This document shows, one piece after another, positions 8,745 to 16,585 of a DNA stretch of 41,510 nucleotides (within the stretch, counting starts at the first letter, position 1; each line of letters opens with the position of its first letter). Source of the stretch: Bradyrhizobium sp. (GTDB taxonomy: Bacteria > Pseudomonadota > Alphaproteobacteria > Rhizobiales > Xanthobacteraceae); the NCBI GenBank assembly GCA_028290305.1, contig JAQGKC010000197.1, forward strand, positions 1 through 41,510, given 5' to 3'. The notes beneath the pieces were generated by a model. The model worked only from the letters and a program-made list of their open reading frames with translations. It was not told where the DNA came from and made no database searches. Position numbers and translations under genes: made by a program.

Positions 8745-9623
8745 ATGGAGCTTTTTACCAACCAGGTCCTGGCCGGCATCGCCACCGGCGCGATCTATGC
8801 CTGCATGGCGCTTGCCGTCGTCATGATCTACCAGGCGATCGATCATCTCAATTTCGCCCAGGGCGAGATGGCGATGTTCTCGACGTTCACCGCCTGGCAA
8901 TTGATGCAATGGGGCGTGCCTTACTGGGGAGCGTTCATAATTACCCTGGTATTGTCTTTCATCGGCGGCATCGTCATCGAGCGGCTGCTGTTCAAGCCCC
9001 TGGCGAAGGCGCCGATCCTGACCAACGTCGCCGGCTTCATTGCTTTGTTCGCGATCATCAACAGCGTCGCCGGCCTGATCTGGGACTTCACGATCAAGCA
9101 ATTTCCGACGCCGTTCGGATCGTCGCCGTTTCTCGGCAGTCAGCTCATCTCGACCCATCAGGCCGGCATGATCGGCGTCACGCTGGTCCTGCTTATCCTG
9201 CTGTTCTTCTTTTTTCGGTACACGCGAATCGGCCTCGCGATGCGCGCCGCCGCGTCGTTGCCTGAATCGGCACGGCTGGTCGGCATCAATACCAGCTGGA
9301 TGATCGCGCTTGGCTGGGGCATGGCGGCCGCGATTGGCTCCATCGCCGGCATGCTGATCGCGCCGGTGGTGTTTCTGGAGCCGAACATGATGGGCGGCGT
9401 GCTGATCTACGGATTTGCCGCCGCGGTGCTCGGTGGCCTGACCAGTCCGCTCGGCGCTGTCATCGGAGGCTTCCTGGTCGGCATCTTCGAAAATCTCGCC
9501 GGGACCTATATCCCCGGCGTCGGCAACGAACTGAAACTGCCGATCGCGCTGGCGCTGATCATCACCGTCTTGGTTGTCAAGCCGGCTGGCCTGTTTGGCC
9601 GGCCCATCGTGAAGCGAGTTTGA
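8745..9623 (+). CDS. livH: Branched-chain amino acid-type ABC permease, LivH-like
   Basis: Inner-membrane permease of 292 residues with about eight hydrophobic segments. Family motifs include the N-terminal GIATGAIYACMALAVVMIY, FAQGEMAMFSTF, and the cytoplasmic loop TRIGLAMRAAASLPESARLVGI that docks on the ATPase. GGLTSPLGAVIGGFLVG and the end PAGLFGRPIVKRV are typical of LivH. GAGGGAG upstream supports the ATG at 8745. The stop overlaps the first possible codons of livM. Confidence 0.93.
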   Translation: MELFTNQVLAGIATGAIYACMALAVVMIYQAIDHLNFAQGEMAMFSTFTAWQLMQWGVPYWGAFIITLVLSFIGGIVIERLLFKPLAKAPILTNVAGFIALFAIINSVAGLIWDFTIKQFPTPFGSSPFLGSQLISTHQAGMIGVTLVLLILLFFFFRYTRIGLAMRAAASLPESARLVGINTSWMIALGWGMAAAIGSIAGMLIAPVVFLEPNMMGGVLIYGFAAAVLGGLTSPLGAVIGGFLVGIFENLAGTYIPGVGNELKLPIALALIITVLVVKPAGLFGRPIVKRV

Positions 9624-9625
9624 TC

Positions 9626-10642
9626 ATGAGCACAGTTCAGGAAGTCGTCACCGAAGCCCCGGCCGTCGAGGCCGTTCCCAAGAGGGCCATGACGCTCGGC
9701 TACGGAACCTCATTGGTCATACTGGCGCTGCTGATCGTCGTGCCGCTGTTCGTGAAGAACTTCATCATCTTCCAGATGACGATGTTGCTGATCTACGCGC
9801 TTGCCGTGCTGGCGCTGAACATTCTGACCGGCGGCAGCGGCCAGTTTTCGCTGGGCCAGAGCGCATTTTACGCGGTCGGCGCCTACACTTCGGCGATCCT
9901 GATGGAACATGCCGACATCAACTACGCCCTGACGCTGCCGATCGCCGGCATCATCTGCTTCGGCTTTGGATTTCTGTTCGGCCAGCCGGCGCTGCGTTTG
10001 AGCGGCGTCTATCTGGCGCTGGCAACCTTCGCCCTGGCGACCGCCATGCCGCAGCTGTTGAAACTCGGGGTGTTCGAACCCTGGACCGGCGGCGTGCAGG
10101 GGCTGGTCGTGACCAAACCTGATGCGCCGTTCGGCCTGCCGATGTCGCAGGACATGTGGCTGTATTATTTCACGCTGGCGGTCTCGATCGCGATCTATAT
10201 TTTCTCGGTCAATCTTCTGAAATCGCGCTCCGGCCGCGCCTTCATGGCGATCCGCGACAACGAGATCGCGGCATCTGCCATGGGCATCGACGTCGCGCTG
10301 TACAAGACACTGGCGTTCGGCGTCAGCGCCGGCATCACCGGTGTTGCCGGCGCCCTCGGCGCGATCGCCGTGCAGTTCGTTGCACCGGATAGTTACACCA
10401 TCACGCTCGCTATCTCGCTGTTTCTCGGCATGGTTGTCGGCGGCGTGGGATGGCTGCCCGGCTCGATCGTGGGCTCGGCATTCATCATCTTCGTGCCGAA
10501 CATCGCGGAGGGAATCTCGAAGGGCCTGTCCGGCGCCGTCTTCGGCGTACTTCTATTCCTAGTCATCTTCCTGGTGCCGCACGGCGCAAGGCAAGTGGCG
10601 ATGGTTACCCAGCAACTGATCGGCAAACTTAGAAAAAACTGA
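9626..10642 (+). CDS. livM: Branched-chain amino acid-type ABC permease, LivM-like
   Basis: Second inner-membrane permease, 338 residues from the ATG at 9626; an in-frame TTG at 9620 overlapping the livH stop would add two residues. It carries LNILTGGSGQFSLGQSAFYAVGAY, RLSGVYLALATFALATA, and the docking loop GRAFMAIRDNEIAASAMGID, all in the usual LivM order. About eight to ten membrane segments. Followed after nine bases by the first binding protein with GAGGAG as ribosome site. Confidence 0.92.
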   Translation: MSTVQEVVTEAPAVEAVPKRAMTLGYGTSLVILALLIVVPLFVKNFIIFQMTMLLIYALAVLALNILTGGSGQFSLGQSAFYAVGAYTSAILMEHADINYALTLPIAGIICFGFGFLFGQPALRLSGVYLALATFALATAMPQLLKLGVFEPWTGGVQGLVVTKPDAPFGLPMSQDMWLYYFTLAVSIAIYIFSVNLLKSRSGRAFMAIRDNEIAASAMGIDVALYKTLAFGVSAGITGVAGALGAIAVQFVAPDSYTITLAISLFLGMVVGGVGWLPGSIVGSAFIIFVPNIAEGISKGLSGAVFGVLLFLVIFLVPHGARQVAMVTQQLIGKLRKN

Positions 10643-10651
10643 GGAGACCAT

Positions 10652-11884
10652 ATGCTTCCTAAACAAAAATTACGTATCGCCGCATTCTCGACGGCGGTCA
10701 TTGCTTTCGCTGCCACCGCCGGCAGCGCGCTCGCCCAGAAGAAATACGACACCGGTGCAACCGATACCGAAATCAAGCTCGGCAACATCATGCCCTATAG
10801 CGGCCCGGCTTCGGCCTATGGCGTGATCGGCAAGATCGAAGACGCCTACTTCAAGATGATCAACGAGCAGGGCGGCATCAACGGCCGCAAGATCAATTTC
10901 ATCAGCTATGACGACAGCTACAGCCCGCCGAAGGCGGTCGAGCAGGCGCGCAAGCTGGTGGAGAGCGATGAGGTTCTTTTCCTGTTCGGCCCGCTTGGAA
11001 CGCCGTCGAATTCGGCCATTCAGAAATATCTGAACTCCAAAAAGGTCCCGCAGATTTTTGTCGCGACCGGCGCCACCAAGTTCGGCGACCAAAAAGACTT
11101 CCCCTGGACCATGGGATGGCAGCCACCCTACCAGAGCGAAGGCCGCATCTACGCAAAGTATCTGCTGAAGGAGAAGCCGGACGCCAAAATTGCGATCCTG
11201 TTTCAGAACGACGATTTCGGTAAGGACCTGCTGAAAGGTCTCAAGGACGGTCTCGGCGAAAAGGCATCGTCCATGATCGTGGCCGAGGAAAGCTACGAGG
11301 TTTCCGAGCCGAGCATCGACTCGCATATCGTCAAGCTGAAATCCTCAGGCGCCGACGTGTACTTCAGCATGACTACGCCGAAGTTCTCCGCCCAGAGCAT
11401 CAAGAAAGTCGCTGAGCTCGCCTGGAAGCCAATGTACTTCCAGAGCAACGTCGGCGCTTCCGTCGGCTCGGTGCTGCAGCCCGCCGGTTTCGAAAATGCC
11501 CAGGGCATCCTCTCCGCGGCTTACGCCAAGGACGGCGCTGACGCGCAGTGGGACAACGACGAGGGCATGAAGAAGTTCTACGCCTTCCTCGCCAAATACG
11601 CACCGGAAGCCAACAAGGCCGACGGCTCGGTCGTATTCGGTTACGGCCAGGCTCAGACCGTGGTTCAGGTGTTGAAGCAAGCCGGTGACAACCTGACCCG
11701 CGAGAACATCATGAAGCAGGCCGCAAGCCTCAAGGACTTTGCGCCCGACACGCTGCTTCCCGGTGTGAAGATCAACACCAGCGCCACCGACTTCTATCCG
11801 ATCGAGCAACTTCAGATGATGCAGTTCAAGGGCCAGAAGTGGGACCTGTTTGGCCCTGTCATCAGCGGTGAAATCGGCGGCTGA
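10652..11884 (+). CDS. ABC transporter periplasmic binding protein (Liv-type), paralog 1
   Basis: Soluble receptor that delivers substrate to the LivHM permease; 410 residues. A signal peptide covers about 1-28 (hydrophobic core AAFSTAVIAFAATAGSALA, cleavage near AQKK). The mature part is a Peripla_BP_6-type fold: ATDTEIKLGNIMPYSGPASA, DDSYSPPKAVEQARKLVESD, VLFLFGPLGTPSNSA, and IAILFQNDDFGKDLLKG. It begins nine bases after livM and is closed by the terminator at 11930-11963. A close paralog follows at 12063. Substrate unknown; the linked beta-oxidation operon suggests fatty or dicarboxylic acids. Confidence 0.92.
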   Translation: MLPKQKLRIAAFSTAVIAFAATAGSALAQKKYDTGATDTEIKLGNIMPYSGPASAYGVIGKIEDAYFKMINEQGGINGRKINFISYDDSYSPPKAVEQARKLVESDEVLFLFGPLGTPSNSAIQKYLNSKKVPQIFVATGATKFGDQKDFPWTMGWQPPYQSEGRIYAKYLLKEKPDAKIAILFQNDDFGKDLLKGLKDGLGEKASSMIVAEESYEVSEPSIDSHIVKLKSSGADVYFSMTTPKFSAQSIKKVAELAWKPMYFQSNVGASVGSVLQPAGFENAQGILSAAYAKDGADAQWDNDEGMKKFYAFLAKYAPEANKADGSVVFGYGQAQTVVQVLKQAGDNLTRENIMKQAASLKDFAPDTLLPGVKINTSATDFYPIEQLQMMQFKGQKWDLFGPVISGEIGG

Positions 11885-11929
11885 GCCTGACGCTCCTAGC
11901 CGGCAACCAGCCCTGTTCGACTAAATGAC

Positions 11930-11963
11930 GCCCCCTGCGACCTTGTCGCAGGGGGCTTTTTCT
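11930..11963 (+). terminator. Intrinsic terminator after ABC binding protein 1
   Basis: An 11-base-pair perfect stem (GCCCCCTGCGA at 11930-11940 with TCGCAGGGGGC at 11946-11956) with a five-base loop is followed by TTTTTCTT. It lies 46 bases after the stop of paralog 1 and so should end the livGFHM-binding-protein transcript before paralog 2. Confidence 0.9.
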
Positions 11964-12062
11964 TGATGAGCAGCCTCGAAGGGTATTCAATGCTCATAGG
12001 GGCCGAGAAGCGCTCCCAATCAAAAAAACAGACACAATCAACCGAGATCCAGGGAGATCAAA

Positions 12063-13292
12063 ATGCCTGCTATCCAGTTGCGATTGGGGGCCTTTTCGGC
12101 CGCCCTCGCGCTGCTCGCCGTAACCAGCAGCGGCGCGCTTGCCCAAAAGAAATACGACACCGGCGCCACCGACACCGAAATCAAGATCGGCAACATCATG
12201 CCTTACAGCGGTCCTGCGTCCGCCTACGGCGTGATCGGCAGAACCGAAGCGGCCTACTTCAAGAAGATCAATGATGCCGGCGGCATCAATGGCCGCAAGA
12301 TCAATTTCATCAGCTATGACGACGCCTACAGCCCGCCGAAGACGGTGGAGCAGGCGCGCAAACTGGTGGAGAGCGACGAGGTTTTGTTTGTCTTCAATTC
12401 GCTGGGAACGCCACCGAACTCGGCGATCCACAAATACATGAATTCCAAGAAGGTACCGCAACTGTTCGTCGCCACCGGCGCCACCAAATGGAACGATCCC
12501 AAGGATTTTCCGTGGACCATGGGATGGCAGCCGAACTACCAGAGCGAAACGCAGATCTATGCCAAGTATATTCTCAAGGAAAAGCCCAACGCGAAGATCG
12601 CCGTGCTCTATCAGAATGACGATTACGGCAAGGACTATCTGAAGGGCCTGAAGGATGGGCTCGGCGCCAAGGCCGCCTCAATGATCGTCGCCGAGGAAAG
12701 CTACGAAACCACCGAGCCCACCATCGATAATCATATCGTCAAACTCAAATCGACCGGCGCCGATATTTTCATCAATATCACGACGCCGAAGTTCGCAGCG
12801 CAAGCGATCAAGAAGATCGCCGAGATCGAGTGGAAGCCGCTGCATTTTCTCAACAACGTCTCGGCGTCCGTCGGCAGCGTGATCAAGCCGGCCGGCTACG
12901 AGAATTCGCAGAACGTTATTTCTGCCGCCTACCTGAAGGATGCTTCCGATCCGCAGTGGAATAATGATCCCGGCATGAAGGAATTCTATGCATTCATGAC
13001 GAAGGATTTTCCGGAAGGCGACAAGCTCGACGGCGGGACCGTCGTCGGTTACGGCGTGTCACAGACCCTGGTTCAGGTGCTGAAACAGTGCGGTGACGTG
13101 CTTACCCGCGAAAACATCATGAAGCAGGCGGCAAACCTGAAGGATTTCCGGACCGAAGTGCTGCTGCCCGGCATCAAGATCAACACCAGCCCGACCGATT
13201 TCGCTCCGCTCAGCCAGCTTCAACTGATGAGATTCAAGGGCGAAAAGTGGGAACTGTTCGGCGACGTCATCAGCGCCGACGTCGGGGGCTGA
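12063..13292 (+). CDS. ABC transporter periplasmic binding protein (Liv-type), paralog 2
   Basis: Second Liv-type receptor, 409 residues, clearly homologous end to end to paralog 1: after the signal peptide (about 1-27, ending GALAQ) both share KKYDTGATDTEIK, GNIMPYSGPASAYGVIG, NGRKINFISYDD and TRENIMKQAA. Differences cluster where ligand loops would be, for example VFNSLGTPPN versus LFGPLGTPSN. GGGAGATCAAA precedes the ATG. It lies after one terminator and before another, so it is probably transcribed from its own promoter in 11964-12062 or by read-through. It probably shares the LivHMGF machinery with paralog 1 but with another ligand preference, which is inference. Confidence 0.92.
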   Translation: MPAIQLRLGAFSAALALLAVTSSGALAQKKYDTGATDTEIKIGNIMPYSGPASAYGVIGRTEAAYFKKINDAGGINGRKINFISYDDAYSPPKTVEQARKLVESDEVLFVFNSLGTPPNSAIHKYMNSKKVPQLFVATGATKWNDPKDFPWTMGWQPNYQSETQIYAKYILKEKPNAKIAVLYQNDDYGKDYLKGLKDGLGAKAASMIVAEESYETTEPTIDNHIVKLKSTGADIFINITTPKFAAQAIKKIAEIEWKPLHFLNNVSASVGSVIKPAGYENSQNVISAAYLKDASDPQWNNDPGMKEFYAFMTKDFPEGDKLDGGTVVGYGVSQTLVQVLKQCGDVLTRENIMKQAANLKDFRTEVLLPGIKINTSPTDFAPLSQLQLMRFKGEKWELFGDVISADVGG

Positions 13293-13328
13293 CGCCCTTT
13301 CGCTTTGATCGGCCCTTGCGCGCTCACG

Positions 13329-13364
13329 AAAGCCCCCGCATCACTTTCGCGGGGGTTTTCTTTT
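13329..13364 (+). terminator. Intrinsic terminator after ABC binding protein 2
   Basis: CCCCCGC at 13333-13339 pairs with GCGGGGG at 13349-13355 around a nine-base loop, extended by AAA/TTT pairs, and is followed by TTTTCTTTT. It is 36 bases downstream of the binding protein stop. Confidence 0.88.
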
Positions 13365-13423
13365 GCCGCAATCGGATGGATAACCGGCGCTACCGCCGTT
13401 TCCATCTCGAGTCTCGTGAAGCA

Positions 13424-14710
13424 ATGACCGACAGACGCCCTCTCCTGCGCGCAATCTTCGATGCCGCCGTTGCCGCCGCGCACCCCGACGTCGTGCTATC
13501 GGCGCATCTGCCGCCGGTGCCCAAAGGGCGGGTGATCTGCCTTGCAGCCGGCAAGGGCGCCGCCGCCATGGCCGTCGCCGCGGAGCGGCATTATCTCGAT
13601 GCACTCGAACTCGAGCCCTCTCGCCTGCTCGGCATCGCGACCACCCGTCACGGCCACGGCCTGCCGACGCGGCGCATCCGCGTGGTCGAAGCCGGCCATC
13701 CCGTTCCCGACGAGGCCGGACTGAAGGGCGCGGAGGACAGCTTGCGGCTGGCGCAGGACGCCGATGTCGACGACCTGCTGCTGGTGCTGCTATCAGGCGG
13801 CGGCTCCGCCAACTGGATCGCGCCGACCGAGGGCGTGTCGTTCGCGCAGAAACAGCAGGTGACGCGGGCGCTGCTGCGATCGGGCGCGCCGATCGGCGAG
13901 GTCAACACCGTTCGCAAGCATTTGTCGCGGATCAAGGGCGGCCGATTGGCGCGTGCCGGCCATCGCGCCGAAATCGTGACGCTGGCGATCTCGGACGTAC
14001 CGCACGACGATCCGTCCGCAATTGCTTCGGGACCGACGGTGCCGGATCCGACCACGCTGGCCGACGCGCGCACCATCGTCGCGAAATATGGCCTGGCGGT
14101 TGACGACGCTATCCGCCGTGCGCTCGATGATGCCGGCAACGAGAGTTGCAAGCCCGGCGATGCCGCCTTTGCGCGTGCGCAGTTCGAACTGATCGCCCGG
14201 CCCAGGGCTTCGCTCGACGCCGCCATCAAAGTGGCGCGGGAGGCGGGCTACGTGATCACCGATCTGGGCGCAGACCTCGAAGGCGAGGCCCGCAGCGTCG
14301 CGGCCGATCATGCGCGACTTGCGTTGCAGGCGCGCGCCGAGGGCAAACGTGTTGCTATCCTGTCGGGTGGCGAACTCACCGTGACCGTGCGCGGCAACGG
14401 TCGCGGCGGCCCCAACCAGGAATACGCGCTGGCGCTGGCCGGCTTTCTCAAGGACACGTCAGGTATTTCGGCACTGGCGGCGGATACCGACGGCGCCGAC
14501 GGCGGCGCGGGCAGCGCGACCGATCCCGCCGGCGCAATGATCGATCAAACGACCTTCGCCAGGATGAAATCGCTCGGCCTCGACCCAGGCGCCTTTCTCG
14601 ACAACAACGACGCCACCGCATTCTTCGCCGCCACCGGCGATCTGGTGCTGACCGGCCCGACGCTAACCAACGTCAACGATATCAGGGTGATTCTGGTGGA
14701 TGGGGTGTAG
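13424..14710 (+). CDS. Glycerate kinase (MOFRL/DUF4147 type)
   Basis: Phosphorylates D-glycerate, most likely to 2-phosphoglycerate as known for this class, linking glyoxylate and hydroxypyruvate metabolism to glycolysis. The protein is 428 residues from ATG 13424 (MTDRRPLLRAIFDAAVAAA); the upstream open frame overlaps the previous gene and terminator and is not coding. The N-terminal DUF4147 part has AAGKGAAAMA, VLLSGGGSANW and NTVRKHLSRIKGGRLA. The C-terminal MOFRL domain has LSGGELTVTVRGNGRGGPNQ and DTDGADGGAGSATDP. It stands alone between two transporter clusters. The same family has been labelled hydroxypyruvate reductase (TtuD) in older annotations; kinase is the better-supported activity. 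Confidence 0.88.
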   Translation: MTDRRPLLRAIFDAAVAAAHPDVVLSAHLPPVPKGRVICLAAGKGAAAMAVAAERHYLDALELEPSRLLGIATTRHGHGLPTRRIRVVEAGHPVPDEAGLKGAEDSLRLAQDADVDDLLLVLLSGGGSANWIAPTEGVSFAQKQQVTRALLRSGAPIGEVNTVRKHLSRIKGGRLARAGHRAEIVTLAISDVPHDDPSAIASGPTVPDPTTLADARTIVAKYGLAVDDAIRRALDDAGNESCKPGDAAFARAQFELIARPRASLDAAIKVAREAGYVITDLGADLEGEARSVAADHARLALQARAEGKRVAILSGGELTVTVRGNGRGGPNQEYALALAGFLKDTSGISALAADTDGADGGAGSATDPAGAMIDQTTFARMKSLGLDPGAFLDNNDATAFFAATGDLVLTGPTLTNVNDIRVILVDGV

Positions 14711-14720
14711 ATACCTCCAG

Positions 14721-14807
14721 CGTCATTGCGAGCGAAGCGAAGCAATCCAGAGGCGGCATGCGAAACATAGCTGGATTGCTTCGTCGCTTCGCTCCTCGCA
14801 ATGACGG
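14721..14807. repeat. Palindromic intergenic repeat, family B, copy 1
   Basis: CGTCATTGCGAGCGAAGCGA followed by AGCAATCCAG on the left is answered by CTGGATTGCT followed by TCGTCGCTTCGCTCCTCGCA and ATGACG on the right, an imperfect inverted repeat of about 35 bases with a short core. It lies in the convergent gap between the glycerate kinase and the MarR gene, where it could also act as a bidirectional terminator. Copies at 24665-24781 and, half only, 29657-29688. Confidence 0.8.
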
Positions 14808-14834
14808 CGGAGCGCATCCCGGAATGATGGACTG

Positions 14835-15353
14835 TTAAAATTCCTGCGCGATGGTGGCCAGCATGCCCAGCAGCGCGGCGCGGTTGGCGGGTCCCAGCAA
14901 TTCGTTGAGACGCGCTTCGTGCTTGGCGGCGACGAGTTTCTTCGCGCGCGCCAGCACCGCCCGGCCCTTGTCGGTCAGCATCAGAATGTGGGAGCGGCGA
15001 TCGTTGGTCGAGCGCATCCGTGCGCACAGGTCGCGGCTTTCGAGGCCATCGAGCATCGCCACGAAATTCGGCCGCAGGATGCCAAGCGTATTGGCGATTT
15101 CGGTCTGGTTGCGTCCCGGGTTCTTGTCGAGCAGCAGCAGCACCGAGAATTGCGCGGGCGTCAATTGCAACGGCGCGACGCAGCGCAGAAAATCCTCGAA
15201 GACTTTCAGTTGCGCGCGCTTGAGCGAATAGCCCAAGAGCTCGGACAATTCGCCCATCTGCAGTGCAACGTCTTCCGTCGCGCCATTGGCGCGTTCCTTG
15301 CGGGCGGGACGTGACGCCTTGGCAAGATCGACGGCGGTTTTGGAAACGGTCAT
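14835..15353 (-). CDS. couR: MarR-family transcriptional regulator, CouR-like
   Basis: Dimeric winged-helix regulator, 172 residues. The core helix-turn-helix and wing are visible as LTPAQFSVLLLLDKNPGRNQ, TEIANTLGILRPNFVAMLDG, LESRDLCARMRSTNDRRSHI and LMLTDKG. The N-terminal 25 residues are basic and probably flexible. It is divergent from the second ABC operon, at one end of a cluster whose other members match the cou region of R. palustris, where the MarR protein CouR represses coumarate genes and is released by p-coumaroyl-CoA. The MarR family call is firm; the CouR identity is inferred from gene order. A candidate operator lies at 15427-15449. Confidence 0.85.
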   Translation of the reverse strand: MTVSKTAVDLAKASRPARKERANGATEDVALQMGELSELLGYSLKRAQLKVFEDFLRCVAPLQLTPAQFSVLLLLDKNPGRNQTEIANTLGILRPNFVAMLDGLESRDLCARMRSTNDRRSHILMLTDKGRAVLARAKKLVAAKHEARLNELLGPANRAALLGMLATIAQEF

Positions 15354-15426
15354 CGCTCGAGGCTCGCAATCCCGATAGGTTGGAAATGGCCCCGCACAAC
15401 AGCTGGGCCTTGAGATTATATTTGAT

Positions 15427-15449
15427 AATTGTTATGCACCATATCAAAT
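15427..15449. promoter_or_regulatory. Candidate CouR/MarR operator, site 1
   Basis: AATTGTTATGCACCATATC contains GTTAT at 15431-15435 and ATATC at 15441-15445 separated by five bases. Similar GTTAT-N5-ATAAY elements occur at 24608-24622 and 28375-28389, each in a promoter region of this same catabolic block. A wider inverted repeat, ATTTGATA and TATCAAAT, surrounds the site. It lies between the divergent MarR and ABC permease genes. Function is inferred from recurrence and position. Confidence 0.5.
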
Positions 15450-15539
15450 ACCGGCAGCATTTTTCAACTGCTGTTATCGGACGGTCGGACGGCCCTTTAA
15501 GGCCGCGATCGGCCGACGTCTGAGGGGGAGCGTCCGGTC

Positions 15540-16580
15540 TTGAACACGACGATCATGCTGTTCCTGGTGCAGGACGGCATTACCAATGGCGCGATCTATG
15601 CGTTGCTCGGCCTTGCGCTGGTGCTGGTGTTCGCCGTCACGCGCGTGATCCTGATTCCGCAGGGCGAGTTCGTCACCTATGGCGCGCTGACCTATGCCTC
15701 GCTGTCAACAGGCCAGGTCCCGGGCACCGCGCGGCTGGCGGTAGCGATGGGCGTGGTGGCGTTCTGCCTCGATTTATTCGTCAGCCGCAGATCGCTGCAT
15801 CTGCGCCGCGTCGGGCGCGCGCTCGCGGTCAATATCATCCTGCCCTCGGTCATCTTCGCCCTGACCTTTTGGCTCGCCGGCCACCATGCCCCGATCGCGA
15901 TCAACATCGCGCTGTCGCTCGCCATCGTCGCGGCGATCGGGCTGTTTCTCTATCGCATCGCATTCCAACCGATCGCTCACACCTCGGTGCTGGTATTGTT
16001 GATCGCCTCGGTCGGCTGCCATCTCGCCATGCAGGGCTTCGGCCTGGTGTTTTTCGGCGCCGAAGGCCAGCGCGGCCCGACGATTTCGGATGCGGCCTTC
16101 ACCGTCGGTCCGCTGCGCTTCACCGGCCAGAGCGTCGCCGTCTACGGCATCACCGTCGCCCTCATCATCGGGCTGTGGCTGTTCTTTGGTTTCACCCTGT
16201 ACGGCAAGGCATTGCGCGCCACCGCCGTCAATCGTCTGGGCGCGCGTCTCGTCGGCATCAGAACCACGCTGTCGGGACAGCTGGCATTCCTGATGGCTTC
16301 CTTGATCGGGGCGATTTCGGGGATCCTGATCGTGCCGATCACGACGCTGTATTACGACACCGGCTTCCTGATCGGCCTGAAAGGCTTCATTGCGGCGATC
16401 ATCGGCGGCCTCGTCAGCTACCCCCTGACTGCGATCGCAGCACTGGTGGTCGGCACTGTCGAAGCCTTCTCCTCGTTCTATGCCAGCAATTTCAAGGAAG
16501 TCATCGTCTTCACGCTGATCCTTCCGGTTCTCGTCTTGCGGTCGCTGGCAGCGCCTGCGGTCGAGGAAGAGAAGGATTGA
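15540..16580 (+). CDS. Branched-chain-type ABC permease (LivH-like), aromatic-acid cluster
   Basis: Inner-membrane permease of 346 residues, longer than livH at 8745 because of extra hydrophobic segments around residues 50-135. Family motifs: DGITNGAIYALLGLALVLVF, RVILIPQGEFVTYGALTYAS, and the ATPase-docking loop LYGKALRATAVNRLGARLVG. I chose the TTG start at 15540 because GAGGGGGAG lies about ten bases upstream; the ATG at 15555 is an in-frame alternative. It is followed after five bases by the permease-ATPase fusion. In R. palustris the corresponding CouPSTU system imports p-coumarate and other phenylpropenoids; the same role is inferred here. Confidence 0.88.
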   Translation: MNTTIMLFLVQDGITNGAIYALLGLALVLVFAVTRVILIPQGEFVTYGALTYASLSTGQVPGTARLAVAMGVVAFCLDLFVSRRSLHLRRVGRALAVNIILPSVIFALTFWLAGHHAPIAINIALSLAIVAAIGLFLYRIAFQPIAHTSVLVLLIASVGCHLAMQGFGLVFFGAEGQRGPTISDAAFTVGPLRFTGQSVAVYGITVALIIGLWLFFGFTLYGKALRATAVNRLGARLVGIRTTLSGQLAFLMASLIGAISGILIVPITTLYYDTGFLIGLKGFIAAIIGGLVSYPLTAIAALVVGTVEAFSSFYASNFKEVIVFTLILPVLVLRSLAAPAVEEEKD

Positions 16581-16585
16581 TCGCA

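Noticed and set aside
13247..13423. Upstream extension of the glycerate kinase frame
   Set aside because: It overlaps the end of the preceding receptor gene and its terminator; homologous sequence starts at ATG 13424.
14721..14807. Considered as a possible CRISPR or tRNA-like structure
   Set aside because: Only one inverted repeat unit without spacers, and no tRNA cloverleaf or anticodon arm; it matches the dispersed palindromic repeats instead.
15869..16585. Long open frame upstream of the permease-ATPase fusion in the same frame
   Set aside because: It overlaps the LivH-like gene in another frame, is Arg/His/Pro-rich without domain sense, and the fusion has a natural ATG at 16586.
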